From Phenylobacterium sp. J367 (lineage in GTDB: Bacteria > Pseudomonadota > Alphaproteobacteria > Caulobacterales > Caulobacteraceae): a DNA stretch of 64,000 nt. Where the stretch lies: assembly GCF_024699985.1 (NCBI RefSeq), contig NZ_JAJONA010000001.1, forward strand, positions 124,001 to 188,000, given 5' to 3'. This document shows positions 39,612-52,268 of this stretch, in pieces (the stretch's first letter is position 1; the number at the start of each line of letters is the position of its first letter). The notes beneath the pieces were generated by a model that searched no databases, was not told the origin of the DNA, and worked only from the letters and a program-made list of their open reading frames with translations. The translations under genes and the position numbers were made by a program.

Positions 39612-40547
39612 GACGTGGCCCCCTTGGGCCTGGGGCGGGACGGGCGCCGGGGCGGCCTTCGGCGCATCGGCCGGCGGCGCGGGCGGCGGCCCGTCGGACT
39701 TCACGAGCATCTCCACCTTCGCCTTGCCGCGCAGCTTCTCCAGCAGGTCGCGGATCTGATCATAGGTGAGGAAGCGGACGATCTGCGGCCGGGCGGCCTC
39801 GAGCGTGATCGGCTGCTCCAGGCGGCGGTCCTCGACCTTCAGCAGCGCATGCCCGCCCTCGGTGAGGAAGGGCCCGACGATCTGGCCGGGCTTCGCATCC
39901 TTCAGCGCCGCGTCGTAGGCCGGCGGCATGACGTCGGTGGTGAAGTAGCCGAGGTCGCCGCCGTTGAAGCGGCTCGCCGCGTCGGTGGAACGCTCCATGG
40001 CCAGGGCCTCGAAGGAGGCGCCGGTCGCCAACAGCTTGCGGATCTGCTCGGCGTCGGCCTGGGTCGGCACGAGGATCTGGCGGGCGCGGATCTCCTCCGA
40101 GCGCTTCGCGAGCTTGAGCTGCTCCTGATAGAGGCCGCGGATCGCGTTCTCGTTGACCGCGTCGGTGACGACGGTCTCCACCAGCATGTCGCCCAGGATG
40201 CGGTCGCGGGCGGCGGCCAGCCGACGCTGGGCGACAGGGTCCTTGTCGAGCTTGCGCTTGAGGGCTTCGGAGGCCAGCAGCTTCTGGTCGACCACCTCCT
40301 CCAGCACCTGCTGGAAGAGCGGCGAGGAGACGTCCAGCGGCTCGCCCTCGCCGATCTTGCCCTGGGCGATCGCCTCGCGCTTCACGTCCGAGGACCAGAC
40401 CGTCTTGCCGTCGACGCGGGCGACCGCCTGGTCGCCGCGCTCCGGCGCCTGTTCCCCGGCCCCCTCCCGGCCGCAGGCGGCCAGCGTCAGGGCGAGGGCC
40501 GCGAGCGCGGCCATCAGGGTCGGAGCGAAGGGTCTGGCTGCCGCCAT
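39608..40547 (-). CDS. parvulin-type peptidyl-prolyl isomerase lipoprotein
   Basis: 312 residues when one base of the C5 run 39619-39623 is removed; it then stops at a TGA inside the argJ start (ATGA overlap). It has a lipobox signal (LAALALTLAAC), a SurA-like N-terminal region (DGKTVWSSDVKREAIAQGK) and a parvulin domain (IRARQILVPTQADAEQIRKL; FNGGDLGYFTTDVMPPAYD). It probably folds envelope proteins from the periplasmic face of the membrane. The C-terminal tail is Pro/Ala-rich. Confidence 0.85.
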
Positions 40548-40713
40548 GCGGAGATCGTCCCTCGAAAGTGGGGCGCACCCCCAGGAGCGCATTGGGGGCG
40601 CGGCCCGTCCCTAGCCAACTAACCCGCGGAGTGCAAAGGTTGCGCCCGACTTGGGCGGGGCGCCCTCGATGGCGTCCCCCGCCACTATCGATATTTCGGG
40701 AGGATCATTGAAA

Positions 40714-41886
40714 ATGCGCGAAGCGGTTGTGGTTTCCTATGCCCGCACCGGTCTGGCGAAGTCGGCCCGGGGCGGCTTCAACATGACGCCGACGGTCTCG
40801 ATGGCCGCCCATGCGGTCAAGCACGCGGTCGAGAAGGCCGGCATCGACAAGGCCTCGGTCGAGGACGTGTTCATGGGCAATGTCGCCCATGGCGGCGGCA
40901 ACGTCGGCCGCCAGGCCGCCCTGCTGGCCGGCCTGCCGATCACCACCTCGGGCGTGACCGTGAACCGCTTCTGCTCGTCGGGCCTGCAGACCATCGCCAT
41001 GGCCGCCAACTATGTCCGCGAGGACGGCGCCGACGTGGTGGTGGCCGGCGGCGTGGAGTCGATCTCCATGCCGAACCCCGGCACGGGCCCGCGCGAGAAC
41101 TTCGACCCGCGCCTCACCGAGATGTATCCGGCGATCTTCATGCCGATGATCGACACCGCCGACATCGTGGCCGAGCGCTACAAGGTCAGCCGCGAGAGCC
41201 AGGACGAGTACTCGCTGGAGAGCCAGCGCCGCATGGCGGCCGCCCAGCAGGCGAACCGGTTCGCGGACGAGATCGTCCCGATGAAGACCAAGATGAAGGT
41301 CGTGAACAAGGAGACGAAGGAGGAATCCATCGTCGACTACGTGGTGAACCGGGACGAGTGCAACCGCCCCGACACCACCCTCGAGGGCCTCGCCAAGCTC
41401 GAGCCGGTCCGCGGCCCCGGCAAGTACATCACCGCCGGCAACGCCTCTCAGCTCTCCGACGGCGCCGCCGCCGTGGTGATCATGGAGCGCAAGGCCGCCG
41501 AGAAGGCGGGTCTCGCCCCGCTCGGCGTCTTCAAGGGCTGGGCGGTGGCCGGCTGCGAGCCCGACGAGATGGGCATCGGCCCGGTGTTCGCCATCCCGCG
41601 CCTGTTGGAGCGTCACGGGCTGAAGGTCGACGACATCGACCTGTGGGAGCTGAACGAGGCGTTCGCCTCGCAGTGCCTCTATTCCCGCGACAAGCTCGGC
41701 ATCGACCCGGAGAAGTACAACGTCAACGGCGGCTCCATCGCCATCGGCCACCCCTTCGGCATGACGGGCGCCCGGCTCGCCGGCCACGTCCTGCAGGAAG
41801 GCAAGCGCCGCGGCGCGAAGAACGTCGTGGTCTCCATGTGCATCGGCGGCGGCATGGGGGCTGCGGGGCTGTTCGAGGTCTACTGA
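40714..41886 (+). CDS. acetyl-CoA C-acyltransferase (thiolase)
   Basis: 390 residues from the ATG at 40714, with GGGAGGATC upstream. The thiolase triad is present: Cys87 in [11 protein letters not shown], His346 in [11 protein letters not shown] and Cys376 in [16 protein letters not shown] gives the fourth signature. It catalyses thiolytic cleavage of 3-ketoacyl-CoA or the reverse condensation. The [16 protein letters not shown] features look like the FadA/AtoB mixed group of Alphaproteobacteria; chain-length preference cannot be read. Confidence 0.9.
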   Translation: MREAVVVSYARTGLAKSARGGFNMTPTVSMAAHAVKHAVEKAGIDKASVEDVFMGNVAHGGGNVGRQAALLAGLPITTSGVTVNRFCSSGLQTIAMAANYVREDGADVVVAGGVESISMPNPGTGPRENFDPRLTEMYPAIFMPMIDTADIVAERYKVSRESQDEYSLESQRRMAAAQQANRFADEIVPMKTKMKVVNKETKEESIVDYVVNRDECNRPDTTLEGLAKLEPVRGPGKYITAGNASQLSDGAAAVVIMERKAAEKAGLAPLGVFKGWAVAGCEPDEMGIGPVFAIPRLLERHGLKVDDIDLWELNEAFASQCLYSRDKLGIDPEKYNVNGGSIAIGHPFGMTGARLAGHVLQEGKRRGAKNVVVSMCIGGGMGAAGLFEVY

Positions 41887-41891
41887 GCCTT

Positions 41892-42030
41892 TTCCCTCCC
41901 CTTCATGGGGAGGCGACAGCGCCGCCGGGTGGGGAAGTGGGGGGCCGGGCCCGAACGTCGGAGCTTGAACGCCACTTCCCCACCCTGGCCGCTCCGCGGC
42001 CTGTCCCTCCCCATGAAGGGGAGGGATTTT
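41892..42030. repeat. long imperfect palindrome, family A copy 5
   Basis: TCCCTCCCCTTCATGGGGAG and TCCCTCCCCATGAAGGGGAG end a 139-base element. Inner GGCCGCTCCGCGGCC and CCACCCTGG are the reverse complement of the blocks in copy 1 (19167-19305). It fills the start of the thiolase-secA gap; the remaining 160 bases hold the presumed secA promoter, which I could not define. Confidence 0.75.
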
Positions 42031-42193
42031 TCGTGTCTCGCGGCCAACACAGCGACGCCACGTCCGGACGGCGTTACGTTGACACTGGCAGGGGCGCTGC
42101 TTAAGTCTCGCGCGCCCCGAAAGAGCTATTTTCCCGGGCAGGCGACGCGCCTCGGGCCGCGCCTGGCCCAAAGCAAAGACCGGACACCTCCCC

Positions 42194-45075
<2,882 letters not shown>

Positions 45076-45157
45076 GCGCCGCACATCCGGTCCCGTTCAT
45101 GCAACCCGCTGAGGCCACGCTCGTTAAGCGCTAAGCTTCAGCGGGGGGATCTCAGAC

Positions 45158-45358
45158 ATGACCAGCTATCGGGCCTATCAGCTGGACGGACGTCGGCGGA
45201 TCATGAGCGCCACGTGGGTCGAGGCGGACAACGACGCCGAGGCCAAGGCGAAGGCCGCTGAGGACCTCTGCGAGGACGACATTCCCAGCGTCGAGATCTG
45301 GCAGGCCACGCGCCTCGTCGACGAGATCGAGTGCGAAGAAGGCGACGGCGCGGCCTGA
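45158..45358 (+). CDS. small conserved-looking hypothetical protein
   Basis: 66 residues, acidic (pattern DAEAKAKAAEDLCEDDIPSVEIW), starting MTSYRAYQLDGRRRI. An ATG follows GCGGGGGGATCTCAGAC. It could be a small beta-alpha protein of the kind often found in Alphaproteobacteria; no named family is known to me. An 8-bp stem (CCCGCTGA/TCAGCGGG) lies between it and secA. Its stop is five bases from the stop of the convergent monooxygenase gene. Confidence 0.6.
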   Translation: MTSYRAYQLDGRRRIMSATWVEADNDAEAKAKAAEDLCEDDIPSVEIWQATRLVDEIECEEGDGAA

Positions 45359-45362
45359 GCGG

Positions 45363-46740
45363 CTAGGCCGCCGCGGCGGCCTCGGCCGCCACACGCCCGG
45401 GGGACCGGCAGGGCGTAGCCCGCCGCCCTGGCCCGCTTCTCGCCGGCGGCGATCTCCTTCATCAGGTCACGGACGTAGATCGAGAAGTCCACCTGGATCG
45501 TGTGCCGGGCGGCCTTGTAGTAGGGCCCGAGGTGCAGGGCCTCGTCCGCGGCGATCACCTTGCGCATCTCCGCCTCCGGCGGCGGCCGGTAGCGGCCTGT
45601 CAGGTAGGCGCCCACCAGCTTGGCCTGCTGCTCGGCGAAGTTGACCAGCGTCGGCAGCGGCTGGGCGAGCCCCATGAAGAACAGGTTCGGCACGTCCGGC
45701 TTCATCATCCGCTTGAACAGCGGGAAGCGGTTCTCGGCGTCGGGCTTCAGGTCCGGGTCGGTGAAGAACGGGAAGCTGATGTTGTAGCCGGTGGCGTAGA
45801 CGATGGCGTCCACGTCCTCGACGGACCCGTCCTCGAAGCGCACCTGCCGGCCCATCAGCTCGGCGATGTTCGGCTTGAACTTCACGTCGCCGCAGCCCGC
45901 CCGGGTCAGGAACTCGCCGGACACAGACGGGTGGGCCTCCAGCGGCTCGTGGTCGGGCTTCGGCAGACCGTAGTCCTCCATCCGGCCGATCGCGCTCTTG
46001 ATCTTCTTGCGGGCGATGGCGCGTCCGAGCTTGCGGGGCATCCAGGCCGGCATCACCGCCTTGTCGGCCACCTTGCCGTCCATGTACTTCGGCAGCACCC
46101 AGACGCCGCGCCGGGCGGCGACCCAGAGCGTCCTGGCGATCGGCCGCTGGGAGAGCTCGGAGGCGATGTCCATCGCCGAATTGCCCATGCCGACCACGAC
46201 GATGTTCTTGCCGCGCATGTCCACCGGATCGAACGGCCCGCGGTAGTCGTGGGCGTGGAAATGCGGCCCGTCGAACTGGCCCGGATAGTCCGGGATGCGG
46301 GCGTCCCAGTGGTGGCCGTTGCAGACGAAGAGCACGTCGTAGCGCCGCGTCTCGCCGGTCGACAGCGTCACCGACCAGTGGCCGCCCGGCCGGCGTTCGG
46401 CGCGCTCCACCCGGGTGTTGAAGGTGATCCGCCGCCGCAGGTCGAAATGGTCCACGTAGTCGCGGAAATACTGCAGGAGCTGGGCGTGGTGCGGGAAGTC
46501 CGGCCAGTCGGCGGGGACCGGATAGTCCTCGAACGCCAGCCGCCACTTCGAGGTGTCGATATGCAGGCTCTCGTAGCAGGCCGACATGCCGTTGGGGTTC
46601 TTGAAGTACCAGTTGCCGCCGACGTCGTCCGACATCTCGAAGCAGTCGAACGGCACGCCGAGGTCCTGCAGGCGCTTGGCCGTGGTGAAGCCCGAGCAGC
46701 CCGCGCCGATGATGCAGGCCTTGGGCAAGGCGACCGTCAT
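45363..46740 (-). CDS. flavin-containing monooxygenase (one suspect +1 indel)
   Basis: 458 residues restored. An FAD Rossmann motif GAGCSG is at 12-17, then DVGGNWYFKNPNG, the FMO-type FHAHDYRGPF, a second NADPH Rossmann motif VVVGMGNSAMDIA (about residue 184) and YATGYNISFPFF. It oxygenates soft nucleophiles or ketones with NADPH and O2; substrate unknown. The frame breaks in the G5 run 45399-45403; one base fewer ends VPGRVAAEAAAAA. First gene of an accessory catabolic stretch. Confidence 0.88.
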
Positions 46741-46817
46741 GCGTTCCTCCCGGAGTCCGTCTTCGCGGGACTCTCTCTTCCGGTCAGGCTGACGTCATTC
46801 CCTCACGTCAGCGCAAA

Positions 46818-48686
46818 TCACCGCCAGACGATGGGGAAATTGGCCCGGGGCGGGGTGAACCAGCCCATCAGCTGCTTCAGGCCTTCCACGTCGCCCTCCA
46901 CGCCGGGCGGCATGGGCATCCCCTGGGACATGGCCAGGAAGGCGGCCCGCGGCATCGACACCGCCGCGTCCGCCTTCCCGCCCTTGGGATCGGCCTCGTA
47001 GGTCAGCACCTGGTTGCGGACGGTGACGCGGAAGCGCTCCTTGCGCTCCGGGAAGGCCAGGTCGAGCGCGAAGGCGGCGTCGCCCACCTTGGCCGGGTCG
47101 AGCCAGACCGACATCAGGTCCAGCAGCATCGGCGTCGGCGTCGAACGGATCAGGTCGACGGCGGCCCCGCCGCCCCGGGCCGGCGTGATCCCGTTCCGCA
47201 GCTCAAGGGCGCCGGTCAGGTACATGTTGCGGCCGATGGCGCTCTCGGCCCCGGCGGCCTGCCGTTCGTAGACGCCGGCCAGGAAGTCGCGGGCCGCCTG
47301 ATTCTTCGGGTCGGACATGACCACGCGATTGGCGAGCGCGCCGGCCCAGCGGTCGTCGCCCGCCGCGAACGCCTTGCGCGCCTCGGCCAGCACGCGCTCC
47401 GCGCCGCCCATCAGCGCCACGGTGCGCCCCGCCTCGTCCGCGGGCTCCAGCGGCGCGAGGTTCACCGGATTGGCGTCGTACCAGCCCATGTAGCGCTGAT
47501 AGACGGCGCGCGAATTGAAGCTGAGGGTTCCGTAGTAGCCGCGGTTGTACCACTCGTCGGAGAGCGCCGCGGGCAGCTTCAGGCGGTTGGCGATCTCCGG
47601 TCCGGTCAGGCCATCGTTCATCATCCGCACCGACTGGTCGTGCAGGAACTTGTAGGCGTCGCGGTGCTTGGCCATGAAGCCGGCGATCTCGCTCCGGCCG
47701 AACCGCGGCCAGGCGTGGCTGGTCATCATCACGTCGGTGCGGTCGGCGTAGAGGCGGATGGATTCGGTGAGGTAGTCGGCCCACGCCTTGGCGTCGCGGA
47801 CCAGGGCGCCGCGCGGCGTCAGCACGTTGTGCATCGTGGCGTTGGCGTTCTCCGCCAGGTCCAGCAGCTTTAGGTCGGGGAAGTAGAGGTTCATCTCCGC
47901 CGGCGCCTCGGTGGCCGGCGTGAGCTGGAACTGGATGCGGACGCCGTCGACGACCAGTTCCTGGCCGGTGCGGACGATGTCCACCGTGGGCGGAACGAGG
48001 GTCTGGGTCCCGGCGGCCACCGCCTGGCCGATCCCGGAGCTGACCTGGCCGGTCGGTCCCTTCGGCAGCAGCGATCCGAACTGGTAGAGCGCGCGTCGGC
48101 TCATGGCCGCCCCGGCGATGACGTTCTCGCTGACCGCATGCTCCAGGAAGCCGGCCGGCGCGATCACCTGCACCTTTCCCGCGTCCACGTCGGCCTGGGC
48201 GACCATGCCGCGCGAGCCGCCGAAGTGGTCCACGTGGCTATGGGTGTAGATCAGCGCCACGACCGGGCGGGCGCCCAGCTTCTCGTTGGCGAGGTCGAGC
48301 GCCGCCCGGGCGGTCTCGGTGGCGGTCAGCGGGTCGATGACGATCCAGCCGGTCTTGCCGGCGATGAAGGTGGCGTTGGCGATGTCGAAGCCGCGGACCT
48401 GCCAGACGCCGTCGGCCACCTTGTAGAGGCCGTGCTTGGACAGGAGTTGCGCCTGCCGCCACAGGCTGGGGTTCACGCTCGCCGGCGCGGGCCCCTTCAG
48501 GAAGTCGTAGGCGGTCAGGTCCCAGGCGACGCCGCCGTCGGCGCGCAGGATCTTCGGATCGGCCCGCGTCCCGACGAATCCGCGCTCGGCGAAGTCGAAA
48601 TCCTGCCGGTCCTGGAAGTTGGGGGCGGCGTGGGCCGAGCTTGCCAACAGGCTCAGTCCGGCCGCCAGCGCCATCATCCGTCGCAT
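46818..48686 (-). CDS. alkyl sulfatase, metallo-beta-lactamase fold (SdsA/BDS1 type)
   Basis: 622 residues with a Sec signal peptide (MALAAGLSLLASSAHA-A). The binuclear zinc motif is HSHVDH at 149-154 in LIYTHSHVDHFGGSRG. Family blocks FPDLKLLDLAENANATMHNV and the C-terminal SCP2-like sterol-carrier domain (PMLLDLMSVWLDPAKVGDAA) are present. It hydrolyses primary alkyl sulfates such as SDS in the periplasm. The ATG at 48686 has GGGGAGG six bases upstream. Adjacent to the monooxygenase, which could act on related compounds. Confidence 0.88.
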   Translation of the reverse strand: MRRMMALAAGLSLLASSAHAAPNFQDRQDFDFAERGFVGTRADPKILRADGGVAWDLTAYDFLKGPAPASVNPSLWRQAQLLSKHGLYKVADGVWQVRGFDIANATFIAGKTGWIVIDPLTATETARAALDLANEKLGARPVVALIYTHSHVDHFGGSRGMVAQADVDAGKVQVIAPAGFLEHAVSENVIAGAAMSRRALYQFGSLLPKGPTGQVSSGIGQAVAAGTQTLVPPTVDIVRTGQELVVDGVRIQFQLTPATEAPAEMNLYFPDLKLLDLAENANATMHNVLTPRGALVRDAKAWADYLTESIRLYADRTDVMMTSHAWPRFGRSEIAGFMAKHRDAYKFLHDQSVRMMNDGLTGPEIANRLKLPAALSDEWYNRGYYGTLSFNSRAVYQRYMGWYDANPVNLAPLEPADEAGRTVALMGGAERVLAEARKAFAAGDDRWAGALANRVVMSDPKNQAARDFLAGVYERQAAGAESAIGRNMYLTGALELRNGITPARGGGAAVDLIRSTPTPMLLDLMSVWLDPAKVGDAAFALDLAFPERKERFRVTVRNQVLTYEADPKGGKADAAVSMPRAAFLAMSQGMPMPPGVEGDVEGLKQLMGWFTPPRANFPIVWR

Positions 48687-48700
48687 CTCACCCTCCCCTT

Positions 48701-48884
48701 CCGCTCATCCCGGCGAAAGCCGGGACCCAAGCTGAATCCGCGGCTTGGCCACCAAGATCACAGGTTCCGCGAGGTCAGGAAGGGGTAGATGCAAACACAG
48801 GACTGGGCCGGGGCCCACTCAGCCTGGATCCCGGCTTTCGCCGGGATGAGCGGAGTTGGGGGTGGATCCCGGCTTTCGCCGGGG
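48701..48884. repeat. three family B palindromes
   Basis: Copies at 48701-48731, 48823-48854 (inverted to the first) and 48863-48884 (same direction as the second, shortened). All carry CCCGGCGAAAGCCGGG or its complement. They fill the gap between the alkyl sulfatase start and the carotenoid oxygenase stop; the 90 bases between the first two hold no gene that I can see. Confidence 0.85.
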
Positions 48885-48889
48885 CCGGC

Positions 48890-50281
48890 CTAGAAGCTGA
48901 CCCAGTTGCCGTGGAAGCCGAAGGGCACGCGGCGCGGGAGCTCGGCCACCGCGATCGGCCCCTTCTCCACGTCCTGGGCCTCGAAGACCACGAGGTCGGA
49001 GCGGTTCTCGGCGGCCCGCCAGATCACCGCCGTCAGCCAGCCGTCGCCCTCGGGCGCGTCGGCCGAGCGCGGGGTGAAGACCGGCTCCGACGTCAGGTCC
49101 CCGCCGTTCAATTGATAGACCTGCCGCCTGCCGGTGTGGAAATCCATGTGGGCGATGGCGCACTGCTTGATGGTGCCCGAGGACGTGGGGTCGGCGGCGT
49201 ACCAGCCATGCCGGTGCCGCCGGGTCTCGACCCGGGGATCGACCCTGGGGAACTCGCCGTCCAGGTCGTCCAGCGGCGTCTCCTGGATCGCGTCGCTGTC
49301 GCCGGCCAGGTCGAAGGTCCAGCGCACCAGGCGCGCGGCCGACTTCTGGCCGGGCGAACCGTCGGCCTTCGGGAACAGCGGCGCGGTGTCGTAGCGCATG
49401 ACGTCGGCATAGAGCTTGCCGTCCGCCTCCCAGGCGTTCAGCGGGTGGAAGACGTAGCAGGCCTCGGTGTTGAACCAGCGGATGTCGGCCACGTCGCCGT
49501 CGCGGCGCATGACGCCAACATGGCTGCCCTTCTCCGGCTCCCAGGCGAAGGCCGGCTTGCCGGACATGGCCCGCTCCAGACTGGCGGTCAGCGGCAGGAC
49601 CGGGAACAGCACATGGTTCTCGGTGACCATGAAGTCGTGGACCATGGACGCGAACGGGGCCTGGAACTCCGAGCGCCGGACCACCGTCCCGTCGGCGGCG
49701 GTCACGCCATAGCTCATGCCCGCCGAGAGCGGCATCTGGCCCACGCCGTAGGCGAACCAGACCATCTCGCCGGTCGCCGGGTCGATCTTCGGGTGCGCCG
49801 TGACCCGGCCGCCGTAGGGCCGCACATAGCCGCGGCTCTCCAGGGTGTCGCGTTCCATCTCGAAGGGATGGTGGCCCTCCTCCAGCGCCAGCAGGCGGCC
49901 GGCGTGCCAGACGATGTTGGTGTTGGCGACGCCGCCCTCGTTGCCCAGGGCCAGGGGGTCGGTGGTCATCGGATTGCCGAAGGTCCCGAACAGCGAACGG
50001 CCGTGCTCGTGCTCCAGCTCCCACTTGGGCGTCCGAGCATAGCGGTTGCGGTAGCTGACCTTGCCGTCGGCCACATAGAAGCCGTGGACCATGCCGTCGC
50101 CGGCGAACCAGTGGTGGTTGGGGTCGCGGGGGTCGAACTGCGGATTGGGCCCGATGCGGAAGAGCGCGCCGCGGAGCTCGCGGGGCATGTCACCCTTCAC
50201 CACCAGGTCGAAGTCGTCCTCGCTGCGGACCGGCGCGAAGTTGCCGGAGAGATACGGATTGATCCGAACGTCGCCATCCAT
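48890..50281 (-). CDS. carotenoid cleavage dioxygenase / lignostilbene dioxygenase family
   Basis: 463 residues from the ATG at 50281, with GGGAGAAG upstream. It belongs to the RPE65/CCO family: NPQFDPRDPNHHWFAGDGMVHG at the start, then RVTAHPKIDPATGEMVWF, ASMVHDFMVTENHVLF, ACYVFHPLNAWE and the final FGFHGNWV supply the four His iron ligands. It cleaves C=C bonds of carotenoids or stilbene-like lignin units. Divergent from a TetR gene with a shared candidate operator. Confidence 0.88.
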   Translation of the reverse strand: MDGDVRINPYLSGNFAPVRSEDDFDLVVKGDMPRELRGALFRIGPNPQFDPRDPNHHWFAGDGMVHGFYVADGKVSYRNRYARTPKWELEHEHGRSLFGTFGNPMTTDPLALGNEGGVANTNIVWHAGRLLALEEGHHPFEMERDTLESRGYVRPYGGRVTAHPKIDPATGEMVWFAYGVGQMPLSAGMSYGVTAADGTVVRRSEFQAPFASMVHDFMVTENHVLFPVLPLTASLERAMSGKPAFAWEPEKGSHVGVMRRDGDVADIRWFNTEACYVFHPLNAWEADGKLYADVMRYDTAPLFPKADGSPGQKSAARLVRWTFDLAGDSDAIQETPLDDLDGEFPRVDPRVETRRHRHGWYAADPTSSGTIKQCAIAHMDFHTGRRQVYQLNGGDLTSEPVFTPRSADAPEGDGWLTAVIWRAAENRSDLVVFEAQDVEKGPIAVAELPRRVPFGFHGNWVSF

Positions 50282-50369
50282 CGCGCTTCTCCCAGATTTT
50301 GATTCAGAATTGGGCGCGTCCTGGTCGCAAGACCGGAGCCCACTTTTGCGGATCGCGCCCGGCATGAAA

Positions 50370-50395
50370 CTTACGTTGTAAATTTATTTCGTAAG
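50370..50395. promoter_or_regulatory. candidate TetR operator
   Basis: CTTACG and CGTAAG are separated by 14 A/T-rich bases, giving a 26-bp dyad in an AT-rich island within a GC-rich gap. It lies between the divergent carotenoid oxygenase and TetR genes, 44 bases before the TetR ATG. Confidence 0.55.
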
Positions 50396-50439
50396 GGGTA
50401 GCCCTTGGCAAGTCCTTTGTTCGCGTCCCGAGGGATTCG

Positions 50440-51039
50440 ATGCCTCGTGTCCTCTCCGAAGCCGATGTCGCCGACTTCCGCGAGCGTCTGTGCGACGCCG
50501 CCGAGCGGCTGTTCGTGGAGCGCGGACCCGACGCGGTGACCATGCGACAGCTCGCCGCCGAGCTCGGCGTCTCGCCGATGACGCCCTACCGCTACTTCAA
50601 GGACAAGGACGACATCCTGGCCGCGATCCGGACGAACGGCTTCGACCGGTTCGCCGAGGCCCTGGAGCGGGCCCGCGAGCGCGCCACCGGCGCCCGCGCC
50701 AAGGGGGCCGCTGTCGGCCAGGCCTACGTCGACTTCGCCTTCGAGCACCCCCACACCTACAAGCTGATGTTCGACCTCAATCAGCCGATCGAGGGCGACT
50801 ACCCCGAGCTGGTCCGCGCCGCGCGGCGGGCGCGCGAGACCATGACCGCCTGGGTCGAGGACCAGAAGGCGGAAGGCGTCATGCAGGGCGACCCGGAGCA
50901 GATCGGCCTGATGTTCTGGTCGTCCGTCCACGGCCTCGTGGTCCTGGAGATGGCCGGCAAGCTGCCGCCGGGCACGGCCCAGAGGATGCACCACACCATC
51001 GCCCAGACGCTGGGCAAGGGCCTGCGCGCCCAGAGCTAG
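50440..51039 (+). CDS. TetR/AcrR family regulator
   Basis: 199 residues. The helix-turn-helix is AVTMRQLAAELGVSPMTPYRYFKDKDDILAAI (about residues 32-63). The C-terminal ligand domain contains YVDFAFEHPHTYKLMFDLNQP, as in the TetR_C_13-like (WHG) group. It probably represses itself and the divergent dioxygenase gene, with the epoxide hydrolase 63 bases downstream possibly in its regulon. The ligand is unknown. Confidence 0.85.
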   Translation: MPRVLSEADVADFRERLCDAAERLFVERGPDAVTMRQLAAELGVSPMTPYRYFKDKDDILAAIRTNGFDRFAEALERARERATGARAKGAAVGQAYVDFAFEHPHTYKLMFDLNQPIEGDYPELVRAARRARETMTAWVEDQKAEGVMQGDPEQIGLMFWSSVHGLVVLEMAGKLPPGTAQRMHHTIAQTLGKGLRAQS

Positions 51040-51102
51040 GCCAGGGCGCTTGACCGCCGCCGGGGCAGGCGCGCCAAGTCCTGCGCAAAACGGGAGGGTG
51101 CG

Positions 51103-52252
51103 ATGGCGGAGCCGAAGCCATTCAAGGTCCATTGGGACGAGGCGCAGGTCCAGGCGGTGCTCGACCGCGTGCGCGACTATCCCTGGCCGCCGATCCCGGA
51201 TGTCCCGGACGGCTGGGCCTACGGCTGCGACGGCGCCTGGCTGAAGGGGCTCTGCGAGCACTGGACGACCGCCTACGACTGGCGGGCGGCGGTCGACGAC
51301 CTCAACCGCTTCCCTCAGTTCACCGCCCGGGTCGAGGATTTCGACCTCCACTTCCTGCATGTCGTGGGTGAGGCGGAAGGACGGCGGCCCCTCATCGTCA
51401 CCCATGGCTGGCCGGGGTCCCACTACGAGTTCTGGCAGGCGATCGAGCCGCTGGCCTTCCCCTCCCGCTTCGGCGGCCGGGCGGAGGACGCCTTCGATCT
51501 CGTGATCCCCTCCCTGCCCGGCTTCGGCTTCTCCTCGAAGCCCCGGCGCCCGATCGGCCAGCGGACGACGGCGCGGCTGTTCAACACCCTGATGACCGAA
51601 GTCCTGGGCTATTCCAGCTATCTCGCCCAGGGGGCGACTGGGGGGCGATGGTCACCTCCCTGGCTCGGCCGCGACCATGGCGCCAACGCGCGCGCCATCC
51701 ACCTCAACATGCTGGGCTTCCGTCCGCACGGCGGGCCCCAGACCCCGGACGAGATCGCCTGGGCCCAGCGTTCGGCCGGCGCCATGGACCTGATGGGCGC
51801 CTACTTCCGGCTGCAGGTCTCCAAGCCGCAGTCGATCGCCTGGATGGGGGGCCGGCAACCCGGTGGGCCAGGCCGCCTGGATCGCCGAGCGGTTCCACGA
51901 CTGGTCGGACCTGCGCGAAAAGCCGATGGACGCGGTCTATCCGCAGGATCGGCTCCTCACGAACATCATGCTCTATGTGATGACCGACAGCTTCGCGACG
52001 GGCGCCTGGTACTACCGGGGCCTCGTGGAGGAAGGCGGCCTCGCCTTCGAGCCCGGCGAGCGCTGCGAGACCCCGACCGCCTTCGCGAACTTCCCCGGGG
52101 AGCCGCTCTATTCGGCTCCGCCCCGCAGTTTCGCCGAGCGCGCCTACAACATCGTCCGCTGGACCGACATGCCGAGGGGCGGCCACTTCGCCGCCATGGA
52201 GGAGCCGGAGCTGTTCGTCGACGAGGTCAGGGCTTGGGCGAAGGGACTCTGA
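51103..52252 (+). CDS. epoxide hydrolase, EphX-type alpha/beta hydrolase (three suspect indels)
   Basis: 382 residues restored. It has an N-terminal epoxide-hydrolase domain (FKVHWDEAQVQAVLDRVRDY) and the oxyanion motif HGWPGS at 101-106. The nucleophile Asp179 is in QGGDWGAMVTSWLG, and the catalytic His is in the C-terminal RGGHFAAMEEPELF. It opens epoxides to diols. One G is missing at 51630-51634, one C extra at 51658-51660 and one G extra at 51846-51851. As read, the nucleophile segment is scrambled to ATGGRWSPPW. It follows the TetR gene. Confidence 0.87.
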
Positions 52253-52268
52253 CGGCTAATCAGCCGCC

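Noticed and set aside
38169..40592. A natural parvulin-ArgJ fusion protein
   Set aside because: The single-base correction at 39619-39623 creates a coupled stop/start, and a lipoprotein-anchored ArgJ would be in the wrong compartment.
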